NCBI GenBank assembly: GCA_017506865.1
Contig: JAFCMP010000068.1
Span: forward strand, 930,001 to 994,000
DNA from: Tribonema minus
Taxonomy: Eukaryota; Sar; Xanthophyceae; Tribonematales; Tribonemataceae
Length of the DNA: 64,000 nucleotides
Direction of reading: 5' to 3'
Shown here: positions 22,101 through 33,327 of the stretch, piece by piece
Layout: every line of letters starts with the position of its first letter
Position numbering within the stretch: the stretch's first letter is position 1
The notes under the pieces: generated by a model
Database searches by the model: none
Seen by the model: only the letters and a program-made list of their open reading frames with translations
What the model was told of the DNA's origin: nothing
Translations under genes and position numbers: made by a program

Positions 22101-23146
22101 AAGCCCCACGCACAATATGCTCCGCTGCAACTATCGACCAATATTTTGACCTCTCCCTCCTTACTTTCTAAAAGGCGTCAACATGAAGGCAGTCTTTCTT
22201 GTGTTAGATGACTACTGGTTTTGTAGTGGTGAAGCAGCACCATCATGGTGATACTGATTGACCGCTCCGCAGCAGCATCGACAACTTGTCGAGTGCCAAC
22301 TTGCTAGCTGCCTCCGACAGTGCTGTTGCCACCACTGCGCGCTGACGAGAGCCGCGTTACACCTACAGACAGCGGTCAGGCAAAAAGCATATACTGCACA
22401 CTGCACTAGGACACAAAATACAGTTACATATGATTGATTTCTCGATGATTTGCGTCAGGGTGCCACCAGAGGCTGTGTCGCCGTGGGCTATGTCTCGACA
22501 CAGCTGCTGCCGCCTGCCGCCCGGGCCAGTGGCTTCAAGCTCTACATACCCCTCGTGCACAAGTGGCTGCAGTGCATGTCGCAACTGCAAAACGGTCGTC
22601 TCCTATATGGCAATCGGATCAACCCTGCTGCACACTGAATGGGCTTGGCCATTGCACAGTCAGCAGCAGCCAAGGTGTGTCCTTGGCACTGGGCACGCTG
22701 AGATCGTGAACGCAAGCACGGTGAACCAAAATCCAAGTGCTGTGCAATATACCTCATGCATACGCTGTTGAAGGCCAACCAACGGAAGCGTGTTTGATTA
22801 TGATTGTGCTGTAGACCTGAACCTCAGCGGATGCTGACAGATGCGAGCGTAAACTCATCGAGTTGTTGTCGCACCCCTTGCGACTCTGCAGTTGCACCAC
22901 TTGCCTGCGATTGCTGTAGTACACCCTGTCCTCCGGATCCAAGTCGATGGCCTTGCTATACCAGTCAATTGCCTCCTGCCACTGCCCCTTTTTGAATGCC
23001 TCATTGCCATGAGTCTTGAACTCCTCCGCCTGCAACTTCCAATCCTCCTCGTGCGGTGCATCACCATCTGCTGCGGCTGTTGCTGCAGAAGCTTGCTCCA
23101 GGGCTGCTGGCGCAGCAGAGGCTGCAGCCTGCCCCTCCACAGCCAT
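13149..23146 (-). CDS. TPR and J-domain fusion co-chaperone (STI1-like + DNAJC8/SPF31-like), 10 exons
   Basis: Minus-strand exons: 23146-22905, 21465-21309, 20824-20753, 19931-19725, 18920-18864, 17653-17480, 16611-16432, 15211-15122, 14099-14049 and 13325-13149. All joins keep frame, giving about 468 residues. Residues about 40-150 are a three-motif TPR unit of the STI1/HOP type (FKTHGNEAFKKGQWQEAIDW, YYSNR-SAAYLKLGDAK, LSLEPDSKPLKDGM). A charged coiled coil and DPLNSFFTEI follow, then INRLVGPNFKWKNLNPYEVL and a J domain with the HPD motif (STLVHPDKR). The C-terminal part matches the DNAJC8/SPF31 layout: Arg/Lys/Glu-rich helices and GNWRDFARTGKAPKKAKM near the end. DNAJC8-type proteins associate with the spliceosome and with Hsp70. 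The TPR unit could bind Hsp70/Hsp90 tails, though the clamp residues were not checked. Two introns (after 22905 and after 14049) start with GCAAGT. The start ATG is chosen because it gives MAVEGQ directly upstream of the conserved frame; no earlier in-frame ATG was found. Confidence 0.9.
14580..15035. repeat. Low-complexity ACTCGTAC/CGTACGCGTA stretch with hairpin
   Basis: Intron sequence rich in imperfect CGTACCCGTA and AACTCGTA words on both strands. It includes a perfect 8-bp inverted repeat with a 3-base loop at 15014-15032 (GATGGCGC, TAC, GCGCCATC). No coding exon is seen. Confidence 0.6.
16070..16400 (-). repeat. Two tandem pseudo-exon copies of the TPR-J gene exon 16611-16432
   Basis: Units near 16074-16200 and 16250-16385 repeat the 3' two-thirds of the exon and its GTACTT donor, with a period of about 178-180 bp. 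Both copies carry seven C residues where the real exon has six, so they are out of frame. Both also diverge at CTACCGTCGCCTAGTCTAAG, where the real exon continues. They lie downstream of the real donor. Confidence 0.9.
17210..17292. repeat. Head-to-head telomere-like repeats
   Basis: A GGGTTATGG half on one strand meets a CCCTAA array on the other, followed by degenerate CCTAACCC/CCTAATCC units. It lies inside the intron after the J-domain exon of the TPR-J gene. Confidence 0.85.
17424..17456 (-). repeat. Short copy of the J-domain exon end
   Basis: CTTCAACAGTGCAATACGAA and the following CCTCAAAAG repeat the real exon edge at about 17459-17489 (CTTCAACTGTGCAAACCGCA then CCTCAAAAG). The period is about 33 bp and the copy lies downstream of the donor. 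Confidence 0.7.
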
Positions 23147-25099
23147 GCCCACGCTTCACAAACTAGTTGAACTCCGAGTAAAAAGTCGGACTTCAAGTTT
23201 TAAGGTTGATGTTGAAGTGTAGGGAACTGTGTGTGAGCACACGTGTGTGCGAGCACACGTGCCAGCCAGCTCCTGCGGCAAATGCAACGATCATGCGGCG
23301 AAGCACTGACAGAGCGCGAAAGGTGCACCATGCATACTGTTTCAGACCTTGCCAATCTTGGATCTGCGCCACATCTGAGCTTTTAACGCGGCCCCCTTGA
23401 AAGTAATGATGATTATGATGTGCAGACACGGCGCGGACGCACTTGTGGATTACTTGCAGCAGCTGTCTAGCGATACTGAGCTTGCGGGCAGCGGCAGCAC
23501 ACAGTAGTGACTGAACACATTAACAGTGGAACCATAACATTCAGTGGAACCATAACATGCAGCAAACGGAAGGTGCGTGTGTAAGCTTTTCCAATCACTC
23601 TCTTCAACAGATAGCGCCAGAACGTCTGCCATGTGCCACCTTGAATGAGCACATGTGGTCGTCAGAATATTGCACTGAAGTCAAAAGTAACCACGCGTTC
23701 CTGTATTTTAGTTGCCCCGCGCTTTCACTCTGATGTTGTACCGTATCCAGTGACCGTTGCGCTGCTACTGCTGCGACTCCTGCAGAGCAACTGCTAGTGC
23801 GGTTGAGCATGCACTTGCGGGCCACTGAGCAAGGCCAGGAGCATATGGGGATTGCGCAGCAACCACAAAGAACTTGAATGTAGCATGCTAACATCAGCAG
23901 CATCGGCTCACCAGCGGCTGCGTTTTAACTGCTTGCTGCTGCTGCTGCTGCTGGTGAGCCAATTGGCCATCCCTACGGTCGACCCTCATGAGGTACAGCA
24001 TCAGAGGCATGTACCTACACACCAGCAGGGTTATTTCAGCACCACGAAGTCAATATTTCGTGCTGCTGCCGCCGACGCCGCTGGTGCCGCCGCCGCCGGT
24101 GTCGCCGCTACCGTGCTGGCCGCTGCCGCAGCCCTTCCTGCTGGTGATATGCGGTCAGGTGTTAAAATTGCCTCGACAACACCTGGTCAAGCAGCAAAGT
24201 GGTGCCAGTGCGCTGTGCTAAATGGGGTTGCTGCGTGGTCCATCAACAGTAGGCCGGGACGGCAGTAGTTCCCTATGCACGCTTCAGTGTTATTTGATCC
24301 AGGCGCGCGTTGGCGTCATGAATGGGGGCGTATGGCGTGAAGCGGCATCTCAGCGTGCATTAGGATGCTAGTTGAATGTCTTGGTGGCAGCTCGCCTTGG
24401 GTGGCCAGGGCTCAGTTGGAGAGTTGAACCCGTATCTTGCTACAAGTCACCTCAAAGGTAGATGGCAGTGCTCAGCTCAGGCTGCCGTCATGTGCTTATT
24501 GGTTTGTCAGACACCTGTAAAACCATGCTATAAGCCTTAGCGCCTCGCTCTGCTTGTACTTGCCAACCATGGTGGCCTCAGGCTACTTGGGCTAGTGTGG
24601 GAGTTAGGGGGCACACCCTTTCTCACGGCATCACAGGTTATTGCTGGGTCAAGGCAGGAGCGGGGCGGGTAATCGACAGTGTCTGGCAGCAGCAACACAC
24701 ACACGGCACATACATCAGGAGACTGGCGCACCCCAGTTCCGACACTGACAAGTTCTGGGACAATGCACCGCCATTTGGGGCTTGTGATCGAGTGCTCTTC
24801 TACTGGTCGCAACACATCTTTTGGGAGTTACGTTCACCCGAACACACAATTAACACTGCCACATTTGGTGCTGCAGCAGTTTGCAGCAAAATTCAATGCT
24901 CGGAAGAGCAACCAGCAATCATGCACAACACATCACCTCGGCACTGAATGCTGGTTCCGTGGCCATGCGCAGGGGCATACGACAATTGATGTGCATGGAA
25001 ACATTGCCAAAAACATACACGCTCTGAGATTTGTTGGCTGTGTTGAAATTCATTGAGCAGGATAGCTAGCGATAGCAGCAACTGTTACTACTTTGTAGC
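23147..25099. other. Intergenic, no gene recognised
   Basis: Contains a CTG repeat near 23933-23955 and a short Ala-rich open frame near 24056-24150 that reflects CCG/GCC repeats. The open frame at about 24680-25056 has no recognisable domain. TTGAAGT words occur near 23190-23220, upstream of the TPR-J gene. Confidence 0.4.
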
Positions 25100-25627
25100 C
25101 TAAGTTGAGGAGCAGATCTGGTATGCACTTGGGCATGTCAGGTCCGCTTCCTTGTACCCAGACTTCAAAATTGTACCAGCCACCAAAGCAATAAGGCAGC
25201 AGGCAAGGTAGCCGATCTCACACCAGTGCTGGACATGAGGTGTGAAAGCCACCATGGTCCTCCGCAGCCATTGCCTACAATGCTGGACATGAGCCACCAT
25301 GGTTCTCCGCAGCCATTGCCTACAAGAAGGGACAGGGGCATCTGGCTCAGGCTGTACAGGGGCGTCTGGCTCAGGTTCTACATTCTGCACTTCCTGCTCT
25401 CCCTGGTTCTGCCTTTTCTGCTCTTCCTCAGACCAGAATATTCGCAAGCTTTTGCATACAAGGAAAGCTGCTCGCCCGCTTGAGTCCCAGTATGCTGCCA
25501 TAAACTCATCAAGTTTCATGATGAATTCTAAAGCCAGTGCGTTTAGCACCATGTCGCGCGGCTTTGGTGTGACGAACACAACCCAGAGGTTTACCAGGTA
25601 AACCGCCTGCTCAAACGTGGTGTTCAT
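25100..25627 (-). CDS. Putative membrane-protein exon, family unassigned
   Basis: A 175-codon open frame on the minus strand ends in a stop at 25100. It contains the hydrophobic stretch QAVYLVNLWVVFVTP, then DMVLNALALEFIMKLDEFMA, an acidic/Gln-rich linker and a clear transmembrane segment (IGYLACCLIALVAGTILKSG) near the C-terminus. From memory, LNALALEF-LDE-type segments occur in large uncharacterised membrane proteins of dinoflagellates and haptophytes; this link is tentative. An internal 45-bp tandem repeat (about 25228-25325) duplicates a CAATGGCTGCGGAG unit preceded by TGTAG. It may be another copied exon edge, in which case the frame shown crosses an intron. Upstream exons probably lie at 25640-26930. 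Confidence 0.45.
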   Translation of the reverse strand: MNTTFEQAVYLVNLWVVFVTPKPRDMVLNALALEFIMKLDEFMAAYWDSSGRAAFLVCKSLRIFWSEEEQKRQNQGEQEVQNVEPEPDAPVQPEPDAPVPSCRQWLRRTMVAHVQHCRQWLRRTMVAFTPHVQHWCEIGYLACCLIALVAGTILKSGYKEADLTCPSAYQICSST

Positions 25628-25639
25628 GAGGTCGTCTAA

Positions 25640-26930
25640 AGATCGGATTCCGGGGGATGCTCATGAATGGGGCTGCTCCAATGAGGTTCCAAATGTGGTA
25701 ATAACTCGTGTAGGCCTCTGTCTCCGGGTTTTGTTCCGCTGACGTCGCACAAAGCCTCATCAACTGGGGTAAGCCCTGTCTTCACACCAAACCTGAGCCC
25801 CTGTATGCGTCGCCTCAGCTGTGAACGCAGAACACCTGCTCTGGAAAAGTATATCGCACTGATGGTGGCCATCAGTGTCCTCTGCAGGCCCGGGCATTGG
25901 CATCCGCGAAATAGCTGCCACCTCAACCACTGAAGCTGTCCGTCATCAGGATGAACGGAACGATAAGCTGTGCGATGAGGATGAGCGACGCAGAAACTAC
26001 AATCCCTAATCTAAACAACTTTTGCAGGGCCCGCGCCTGGCCGAGTGGGTTGCATTCATACTGTATGACGGTGCAAAGGCCAAATCCAGGGTAAATGAGG
26101 CACTTGTAGATATCTGCAGCGTTTGGCATATTGGCGCCAAAGTCCACCGGTTCTGCCCGTCCTGCCTGGGTTTCCCCCCCCCCCCTCCCCCCCCGCCTTC
26201 CCCTCCTCCGGCCCCCCCCCCCTCCTCCTCCCCCGCCACGCATTCGGCTATATAGTCCTCGAAACCGCGAGGTGGACCACCAGGTGGTGAATATTGGCAG
26301 TGGGTGTTGTAATGATTGGTGTTCTCCCGCTGCTGTGCTCGAGTGAGCAGCTTCGACGCCGTGGCTGGGAGCGAACAACGATGCGTGTATATACATTTCC
26401 CTGGCTGTGGGAAGCGCTGGGAGCAAAATGACAAGGACCACAACATCATTAGCAGCAATCCTAGCCATAAGAGTAGCAAGGCCATAGCAGGACGCTCCGA
26501 GGCTTGTTTGATGGTGCAGAAGAGACGTGCTACGCATCCTTGTGACACAATTGCACACCACTTGAGCTCGAATCCGAGCGAGAGTAAATGGTCATGAAAA
26601 TAGGGCCGGTGTGATTTATTGCGACGCAACGTTTGTTTGCCTCCACCCAAACCAAAGTTGGTTCTGGTTTTCTGGTGTTCAACAACAGCTTGATATCGAC
26701 AACCGCTACAGTGAGCACAGAGCTCTTCTGAGCCGCCATCCTTCTGCTGCTGTCGCATGACGCGGCACGACTTGAATGACGACCTGAAGGTCCTCTGGAA
26801 CAGCTCGTGAGCATGAAGACAGCGTAAGTGTGAAGGCGAGAGCATATGATATTTTGCGTACCTTGTGCCTCAATACCGGCCGCCTCAATATCGGTCGCCC
26901 GAAGGTTGGCTGAAGGTTTACCACCCATGG
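25640..26930 (-). other. Probable upstream exons of the membrane-protein gene
   Basis: Minus-strand pieces include a start-like MGGKPSANLRATDIEAAGIE at about 26928, a hydrophobic segment (GIVVSASLILIAQLIVPFIL) near 25950-26010, and a stretch LRRRIQGLRFGVKTGLTPVD near 25760-25810. The frames are interrupted and I could not establish a consistent set of splice joins. A poly(C) tract with CCTCC interruptions at 26166-26234 disrupts the region. Confidence 0.3.
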
Positions 26931-26999
26931 CGGTGCGTCCTGCCGTGCGCTGCCCCCTTGTGGTGTGCGTGGTGTGCGTGGTGTTGGTTTTTCCTACAC

Positions 27000-27900
27000 G
27001 CTGTTGCTACTGAAGAGTGCCGAAATGAGATCCTTCATGATACCACGAAAATTCTTAGCTGCGTGCTGCTGCTGCTGCTCTGCTGCTGCTCTGCTGCTGC
27101 TAATACTGCTGCTACTGCTGCTGCTGCTCCTGCTGCTGCCGTGGCGTCCTCTGTTGCGTCAATAGATTGCAATAGATTGCCAACGCTCTTGCGTTTCATA
27201 TCTGCGCCACACGCGCCACCTAAGGGCACTGCACGCGCGATGCACATTTGCTGCACTCGCCGACTTGATTCAAGTACCTGTTTTCGCTACGCTACGCGTG
27301 CGCGCCATTTGCCATGCATGTCGGCAGAGACGGCGTACTGAGACGGCGCTGCTGTACTACCGCGCCATGGCACGCATGCATGGCCATGGCCATGGCCGTG
27401 CAATTGCTGCCGTGCATTGCTGCGTGGATGCTTGGCGTTTCCTTTTTAAAATCAGCGTCGCCGAACAGGAAAAGGCGTTCAAAAGGCAACCTTGGAAAAA
27501 AAGGTTCAGGGAGCTCAGCGCATATAACCATCCTGCCCCAGTAGAGGAAACCGCTGCGTGCAATGGCTACTGCGACAGAGCAATTGTTGGTGGAGGCCCG
27601 AGGGAAGCCTTCGAACTCTCCCACTGCGAAGTTGGTGGAGGAGCCCCAAAAAGGAGCCCCCGAACTCTGGTGAGCTTTGCAGAAACAACAGCGCATGGCA
27701 TCTGTCCTTCATGGTTGTGGTTTCTTCTGTGGTTCACAACCCTCCTTGCCACATCAGGCCGTGGGGTGAAAGCAGTACTGCTGCAGCACCTGCTGGTCAA
27801 ATGTAATTGGAACACCTTTTGTCCCATTCACCATGGGCTTCCACAACGCTGTGGTCTCTTACCAGCAGACCTCCTGTGAAGCAAAATGATGTCGCAGCCG
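27000..27900. other. CTG-rich and CATGGC-repeat region, no assigned gene
   Basis: CTG/CTC triplet runs at about 27063-27140 and a CATGGC/CATGGCCATGG run near 27364-27402. Open frames exist on both strands with no recognisable domain. Confidence 0.4.
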
Positions 27901-28109
27901 AATGTTCCTGGACTTGACCCAGTTTTGCACGCTGTTGATATGCCCGCTCTTGTTATATTTTGGTAATGCATGGCTAAGTCGCTTTCTCATTGCGCCAGCA
28001 TTCTGGTACAGTCTTTGTTTGTGTCGAAGGAGGCGTCGTGAGCTCAGGTGTTGGTTTGGTGGTGTGCGCTGCCTTGTTCATCACAAGTTTCCTTTTCCTC
28101 CTCGTTCTC

Positions 28110-28540
28110 TGCTCACAGGCACCGAAAAAGTATTTGGGAACATGACTGCGATCCGCGTGCTGTCCGCCGCTACAGCACTATACTTCATGCAGGTGCTTGA
28201 GTTCACCGATGCCAAGGAACAGGACGACGACACGTTTGAAGAGGTGTGTGTTGATGACGTCTGGGGCACGAAGGAGTTCTCGTTCAAAGCGCGCTGGGGA
28301 GGACATCTGCAGGTGCGAATCAGCACAGACAGGAATCACTGGTACAAGTACATTGGCCAAGAGCCTTCGTGCAAGATCGTGGACAACTCCGCCGATGACA
28401 GCAAATGCAAGGTAAAATTTGAAGATGAGGGGGTGTTGGTGGAGCAGCCAGCATCACCCGAAGCATCAGGGTGGAGCTTCTTGCGTAATCCGCTCCATGC
28501 AAACAGAGCGTGGCGTGAACACGTGAGCCCTTTCAGCTGA
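28110..28540 (+). CDS. Hypothetical exon, plus strand
   Basis: A pyrimidine-rich tract ending in CTGCTCACAG at about 28100-28109 precedes an open frame with MTAIRVLSAATALYFMQVLE, an acidic stretch (KEQDDDTFEEVCVDD) and DVWGTKEFSFKARWGG, HWYKYIGQEPSCKI. A GTAAAA donor is possible after AAATGCAAG at 28409; otherwise the frame runs on to a stop at 28540. The hydrophobic start could be a signal peptide, which would make the Cys-containing region extracellular. The family is unknown. Confidence 0.4.
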
Positions 28541-29974
28541 ACGCAGGGGGTGTGCGGATGAAGGGGATGGGTGGGCAACGCTCTGACAGGTGGGTGGTGA
28601 TCATCATGATGCTCTGACGGGTGGGTGGTGATGCAACTTCTTCACCACTCCCAGTTCCATACATACGCCTTGCCGTATGCATTTGTAGCTTCAGCCCTTG
28701 CCACCAGGGCACTTGTAGACCCCGTTCGCTGGACGCGAGATCAATGCAACAGGCTGGGTGGCAGCCTTTCAATGCCGTGGCTATGAAGGAAGGCTGTACC
28801 ACGTGGCACAAGGCAATGGCCGTTGTTCGAGCGCTTAAGTTCAGCAATGCGGCATGCCAGTCCTTATGTTGTTTGCTCATGCTCCGGTACTTTGGTACAA
28901 CACAGCTCCGTTACTTTGGTACATCAATGTACACATCAGGTATTCGCATTCCGCTCAGACTCTGTCAGCACGGCATTTGCATTCAACTCCTCGTGCGTGA
29001 TGTGTTGTATCACAAATGTAACGATGCAGCAGTGCAATGCCAACACGTGTAAACTGAATCGATATTGATGGACGCCTCAAGATACAATAGGCGCGTACAC
29101 CATTATCTTCAGCGACCGCTTTGCACCATTGTCGATCATGCTCGTGTGGCTGCTGCTGTGTGAACTCTGGTACGAGCAGGTTCAAGAACAAGCGCATCAG
29201 TTGAATGGTCCAAGAGTGGGATGACTTTGCGGTCATGAACACCTCAACAGCGTGTGGCATAGTCTACAGTAGTGCATTCACGAAGCTGCTGCTCGGATCT
29301 CCAGCACAGCTGCCAGTCCCCTAAGGCTGCCTGTCAGCTCATCAGGCTTATCCTGCAGCTCTTGCTGCTGGCAGGTGCAGCACTTGTGGCTCTATAGATG
29401 CCCAGGCGGCGCCTCAGTCGCCGTTCTGTAACAGTTGTTTGGGGGTGCTGGTGTCCTGTGAGCTGGACTTGTTCCAGGGCACAAGGCATTGCAGCCTGCA
29501 TGCCGGAGTAAGTGAGCTCGCTTTTCACCTCCACTACGATAGCCCGCGTCAATGGGGGGATGCAACAACTTAGCCCATCGCACACACGGTCAGGCTTTGA
29601 GTTGCCAGATAAGAGCAGGAGCTGCGTTGCTGGCCCCACTGCAGCGCAACCAGAAGAAATTTCACCGGCAAATATGGGCCTGTCAGCAAGCGGAGAGGCG
29701 AGCTGCGCAAAGTCAAAGCAGACTTAGCCCAAGGCAACCCGCACAGACTCTATGGTCTGATCCTTGGAGTCCAATCATGATGCAGCACGGTGCAGTGGCA
29801 GGAATGCCCACTGGCAGCCACGATGGTCCTCGTTTTTGCCAGTGTGGGTGAAATCCTTTGGTCAAAATAGCAGTCTGTTGCCACCGGCAAGCCGGCCAAG
29901 AAGAGCCAGCAGCCAACTTCAGCGGTTGCTGCATGACATTGTGAGCGCCACTCTCCTTGAAAGCAGATTCTTCA
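28541..29974. other. Intergenic, no gene recognised
   Basis: No domain or convincing exon seen. A short direct repeat (GGTGGGTGGTGAT) lies near 28588-28632, and a CTTTGGTACA repeat near 28890-28925. Confidence 0.35.
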
Positions 29975-30068
29975 TCATGCGAGGTATAGCAAACGTTTGC
30001 CGGACGCCGAGCAAACGACGTGCTGATGGGCAAAGCAAAGGCTGTGACTCTCCACTGCGAGGAACTCT

Positions 30069-30450
30069 CCCACTGAACTGTGCCCAATGCGAGGATCGAA
30101 TGCATGCAGCGCTTTCATGAAGGGTCTGATGTACCCATTGAAATACTCATCTTTGCCGCCTGCAGTCATATTGACGGTGTCGAAGGCGGCGACGCCTAAC
30201 GCCCACTGCGGAGCCTTCTCGCAGTAGGGGGCTAAAATCCTGTGGCACCCCTCCAACCTCCCCAGCGACGTAAGCGACACGCAGGACATGATGTTCTCTA
30301 GGATGTGGCCAGGCAGGTCCGTAAGGGGCAGTTGCCGCAGGGATGTGGGGCAGGCCATCGTGCGGTGCCGGGAGCTAAAGCCTGCGCAGCATTGAGTTCA
30401 GCAGCGTTGAATTCATTGCTTAGAGGATACACTGCAAGGAGCACACGGCC
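30069..30450 (-). pseudogene. Inverted truncated copy of the F-box family gene
   Basis: Reading minus from the ATG at 30358, the sequence is near-identical to the second tandem copy (33328 onward) for about 95 codons (MACPTSLRQLPLTDLPGHIL and so on) and then breaks off after HAFDPR. The match includes the 5' flank GCTGCTGAACTCAATGCTGC, upstream to about 30415. It is an inverted partial duplication of recent age; the open frame beyond the break is unrelated sequence. Confidence 0.88.
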
Positions 30451-30905
30451 AGCACCAAAAGCAAGGTAAGTCAGGGGCGTTCTGACACGCTCGGCTCTGC
30501 GAACGGTGAAAGACATCGCGTAGTCACAGTGGCTGCAGACCCGCAGAACTAATCACGAACTTGCGACGCATGCAACATTCAGTAGTCTAGACTGCTAGCT
30601 ATGATTATCGATCGAGATTGCGACTTGGAGTATGCGCTCGTATTTCTTGCTGTCCTCTGAGGCTTCGCGAAAGACGCGGCTGTCAATGCGCAGGTCATTT
30701 TCAAGATGTTGCAATCTCACACCTCCTTTGTCTACAAAACGTCACGTGAAGCACAGACGCAACAGCTCGGGTGTTGGCGCTTTCCGACCAGTTGTCTCCC
30801 TGATTCTCCAATGGTGGTGCATTTAAAAAAACTGACGTCAGCGAACCCTCTTTGAATGACCAATGCTGCTGAACTTGATGCTGCGCAGGCCCTAGGATCC
30901 GCACC

Positions 30906-31853
30906 ATGGCCTGCCCCACACTCCTGCAGCAACTCCCCTTCACGGACCTGCCTGGCCACATCCTAGAGAACATCATCTCCTGTGTGTCACTTACGGCGCT
31001 GGGGAGATTGGAGGTGTGCCACAAAACATTGGGCCGCTACTGCGAGAAGTCTCCGCAGTGGGCACTAGGCGTCGCCGCCTTCAGTACCGTCAATAGGACT
31101 GCAGGCGGCGAAGATGTCGACCTGCGGATGGGGGCTGCACCCTACGTGGATGCGCTGCAAGCGCTAGATCCTCGCACGAGCGCAGCATTTGTGGAGCTCA
31201 CGCCTAAGCAGCAATTCCTTGAGCTTATGCAGCTCAACACCACGTGCACAGGCAACCTGTTGGCGGCCTTGACTCAGTACATGCCACTGGCTCAAACTGG
31301 CGAAGGCTCATCAAACCGATTTGGTATCTTCATGCAGAGCGCTGCTGGCGAAGAGCCGTTGCGCTCCTTGCCCACTGTCATCGAGGCGCTAGCGGCGCTG
31401 GAGGCAGCAGATTTAAGGCGGTATCACCGCTTGCTTGACCTCATCTTCCTGAGCAGCGCGCGCGAGGAGCTGGCTGATGGGCCGCATGAATTTGCGCGGG
31501 TTTTTGCAGGGGCACCTTTTCTGCCCGTCGAAGGTAGCCTGATGGTGTTTCTTCAGGAGGCAGGCGCCCCTGCGCCGTTGCCGTTCTGGCGCACTTCGTC
31601 GGCGCAGGAGGAGTGGGACGACTTCTACACAAAAAGAGTCATAGAAAACCTCGATGGTCTCTTTAGAGCCAGAGGCGGTGATGGGCTGTGGACAGACCAC
31701 GATCATGAAGGCCTGGTGTTGGGGGGCGAGATGCACATGAAGCGGCTGCTTGAGCCAGTCGGGCCGGCGGTGCTGTTTGGAGATGCTCTCGTGAAGTTGC
31801 TGGACTGCGTTGCTGCGTGCAAGCATCTGTGCAGTGGAGGAGCTAGTGAGTGA
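30906..31853 (+). CDS. F-box-like protein, intronless, tandem copy A
   Basis: A single open frame of 315 residues. The N-terminus LPFTDLPGHILENIISCVSL with L.RLEVCHKTL has the spacing of an F-box, the motif that binds Skp1 in SCF ubiquitin ligases. The rest (FSTVNRTAGGED, LDLIFLSSAREEL, MKRLLEPVGPAVLFGDALVK) is not a recognised substrate-binding repeat. Copies A, B and C are about 55-75% alike by eye over their whole length and share 5' flank (GCTGCTGAACT-ATGCTGCGCAGG) and 3' flank (TTGTGTTGTTCACTATGCAA), so they arose by duplication of a unit of about 2.45 kb. The shared GCTGCGCAG before the ATG could be the acceptor of a 5' UTR intron. Substrate adaptor activity is inferred from the F-box alone. 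Confidence 0.75.
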   Translation: MACPTLLQQLPFTDLPGHILENIISCVSLTALGRLEVCHKTLGRYCEKSPQWALGVAAFSTVNRTAGGEDVDLRMGAAPYVDALQALDPRTSAAFVELTPKQQFLELMQLNTTCTGNLLAALTQYMPLAQTGEGSSNRFGIFMQSAAGEEPLRSLPTVIEALAALEAADLRRYHRLLDLIFLSSAREELADGPHEFARVFAGAPFLPVEGSLMVFLQEAGAPAPLPFWRTSSAQEEWDDFYTKRVIENLDGLFRARGGDGLWTDHDHEGLVLGGEMHMKRLLEPVGPAVLFGDALVKLLDCVAACKHLCSGGASE

Positions 31854-33327
31854 TGTGACAATTACAGGCAGCTGTATACGTAGGACGGACGTGTGTACGG
31901 TTTTTTGATGCAACATAGGCGTGTTTTCTGCTTGTACTTCTATGAGTCAGCCACCCACTAATTAATGCTGTACACAGGCAATTGCGCCATCTGGCACTGA
32001 GTTTTCTTCGTTTGTGTTGTTCACTATGCAATGATTCCTGTGCTTGTGTTAAACTGTCATGACAGAAGTGACTGCTGTGATCAATTGCCTGCAACGCGGA
32101 TGGCGAGGAGTACAAGCCTTAGCAACAGTGCCTTCAATCGGTTGCAGCTCAAGACTTGATGGGATGCCTGTATGCCTACTGTGAGGGCTTCATTGCCGTT
32201 TTTGACATCATGTGCGTTTTACACTGACGTGCATTGCGCATTGTCGCATGCAGCAGAAAGTGTGTCGCTGGTGGTCACTTGATTAAATGTTAGTGCTATG
32301 GCCTTGCGCATCGACCACGCACATTATAGAGTGTTGTGCCACTTTTGCGCGGGGCACGACATTCCGTTACCCAGTCACAATTGTGCCCCCCCTTGCGTGT
32401 GCAACGCTGCTGACCCACATCTTTTGCTGTCAAGTAGCAGCCTGTGCGAGAGCAGCTGAAGTGCTTGGTAGTACTTTCACGTCAATCGAGAGCATTTACA
32501 GGCCCCAAAATTCGATATGGTGTTGCAAGGTCACGTCACACAAGGCAAGCCCATCGAAAACCAATCAACCTGTCAACAGGGGGGCTTCCAGGCCTGGGAT
32601 GTATGCGCTCTACTGTATGGCTTTGCAATGCAATGACCTTGTAGGCGATAAGTGCAAAGTTGACACTTGCCTGATGTCAACAACATCGGGGGAGCTACAC
32701 TTCATCATGAGAAGCGCGTATGATCGGCTGTGTCTAGCCCAGAACTTCAATTTGTTTTTTGTTGAAGTGGAGGTGCGAACCAGGAGGAGCAGCAGGAGCT
32801 TTCAAACAGACTTTGCCTTGTTGCGCGCACAGAAAAGAAGCCTCTCAAAGACCAGCTCCATTTTGGCAACCAGAGAGATGTCAGGATCGCCCGGTCTTCA
32901 GCACCAAGGTGAGACAAGCGCAGCTGATTGCTCTGCTGATTGTCAAGGCATGCTCGATAGGCCACAACCTCCGTGAAGATGCCCCAAACTGTGTCCGATG
33001 CATGCTTAGCTGATCGCACGCGCACCATGTAAGCTTGTGGTGCACCACTATCCGCCAACTTGGAGGGGTAAATCACGAAAATTGGCTATCAAGGCCGAAG
33101 GTTCGTAGTTTACATGTTTGCCACATCTCCTACATGCACTGATGGACGACAAGCCACGCTGACGAAATTGCCCATTGGGTCGCGACTGTACTGGCATTTC
33201 CGACCAGCCATCTCATCCTGCGCAACGTATCAGTTCTGTGATGTACAGTTGATGTCAGCAAACGTTGTCCACTGGCCAACGCTGCTGAACTCAATGCTGC
33301 GCAGGCTTTAGCTCCCGGCACCGCACG
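31854..33327 (+). other. Spacer of the F-box tandem array
   Basis: Contains the 3' flank shared with copy B and about 150 bp of 5' flank shared with copies A and C (from about 33180). The open frame at about 32287-32976 has no recognisable domain. Confidence 0.5.

Noticed and set aside
13149-23146. Two separate genes (STI1-like and DNAJC8-like)
   Set aside because: No stop, start or poly(A)-type break lies between; five consecutive joins between the TPR and J parts keep frame. The single-gene model is preferred but flagged for testing.
23933-27140. CTG/CCG triplet runs as coding homopolymers
   Set aside because: Not attached to any exon with a domain; treated as microsatellites.
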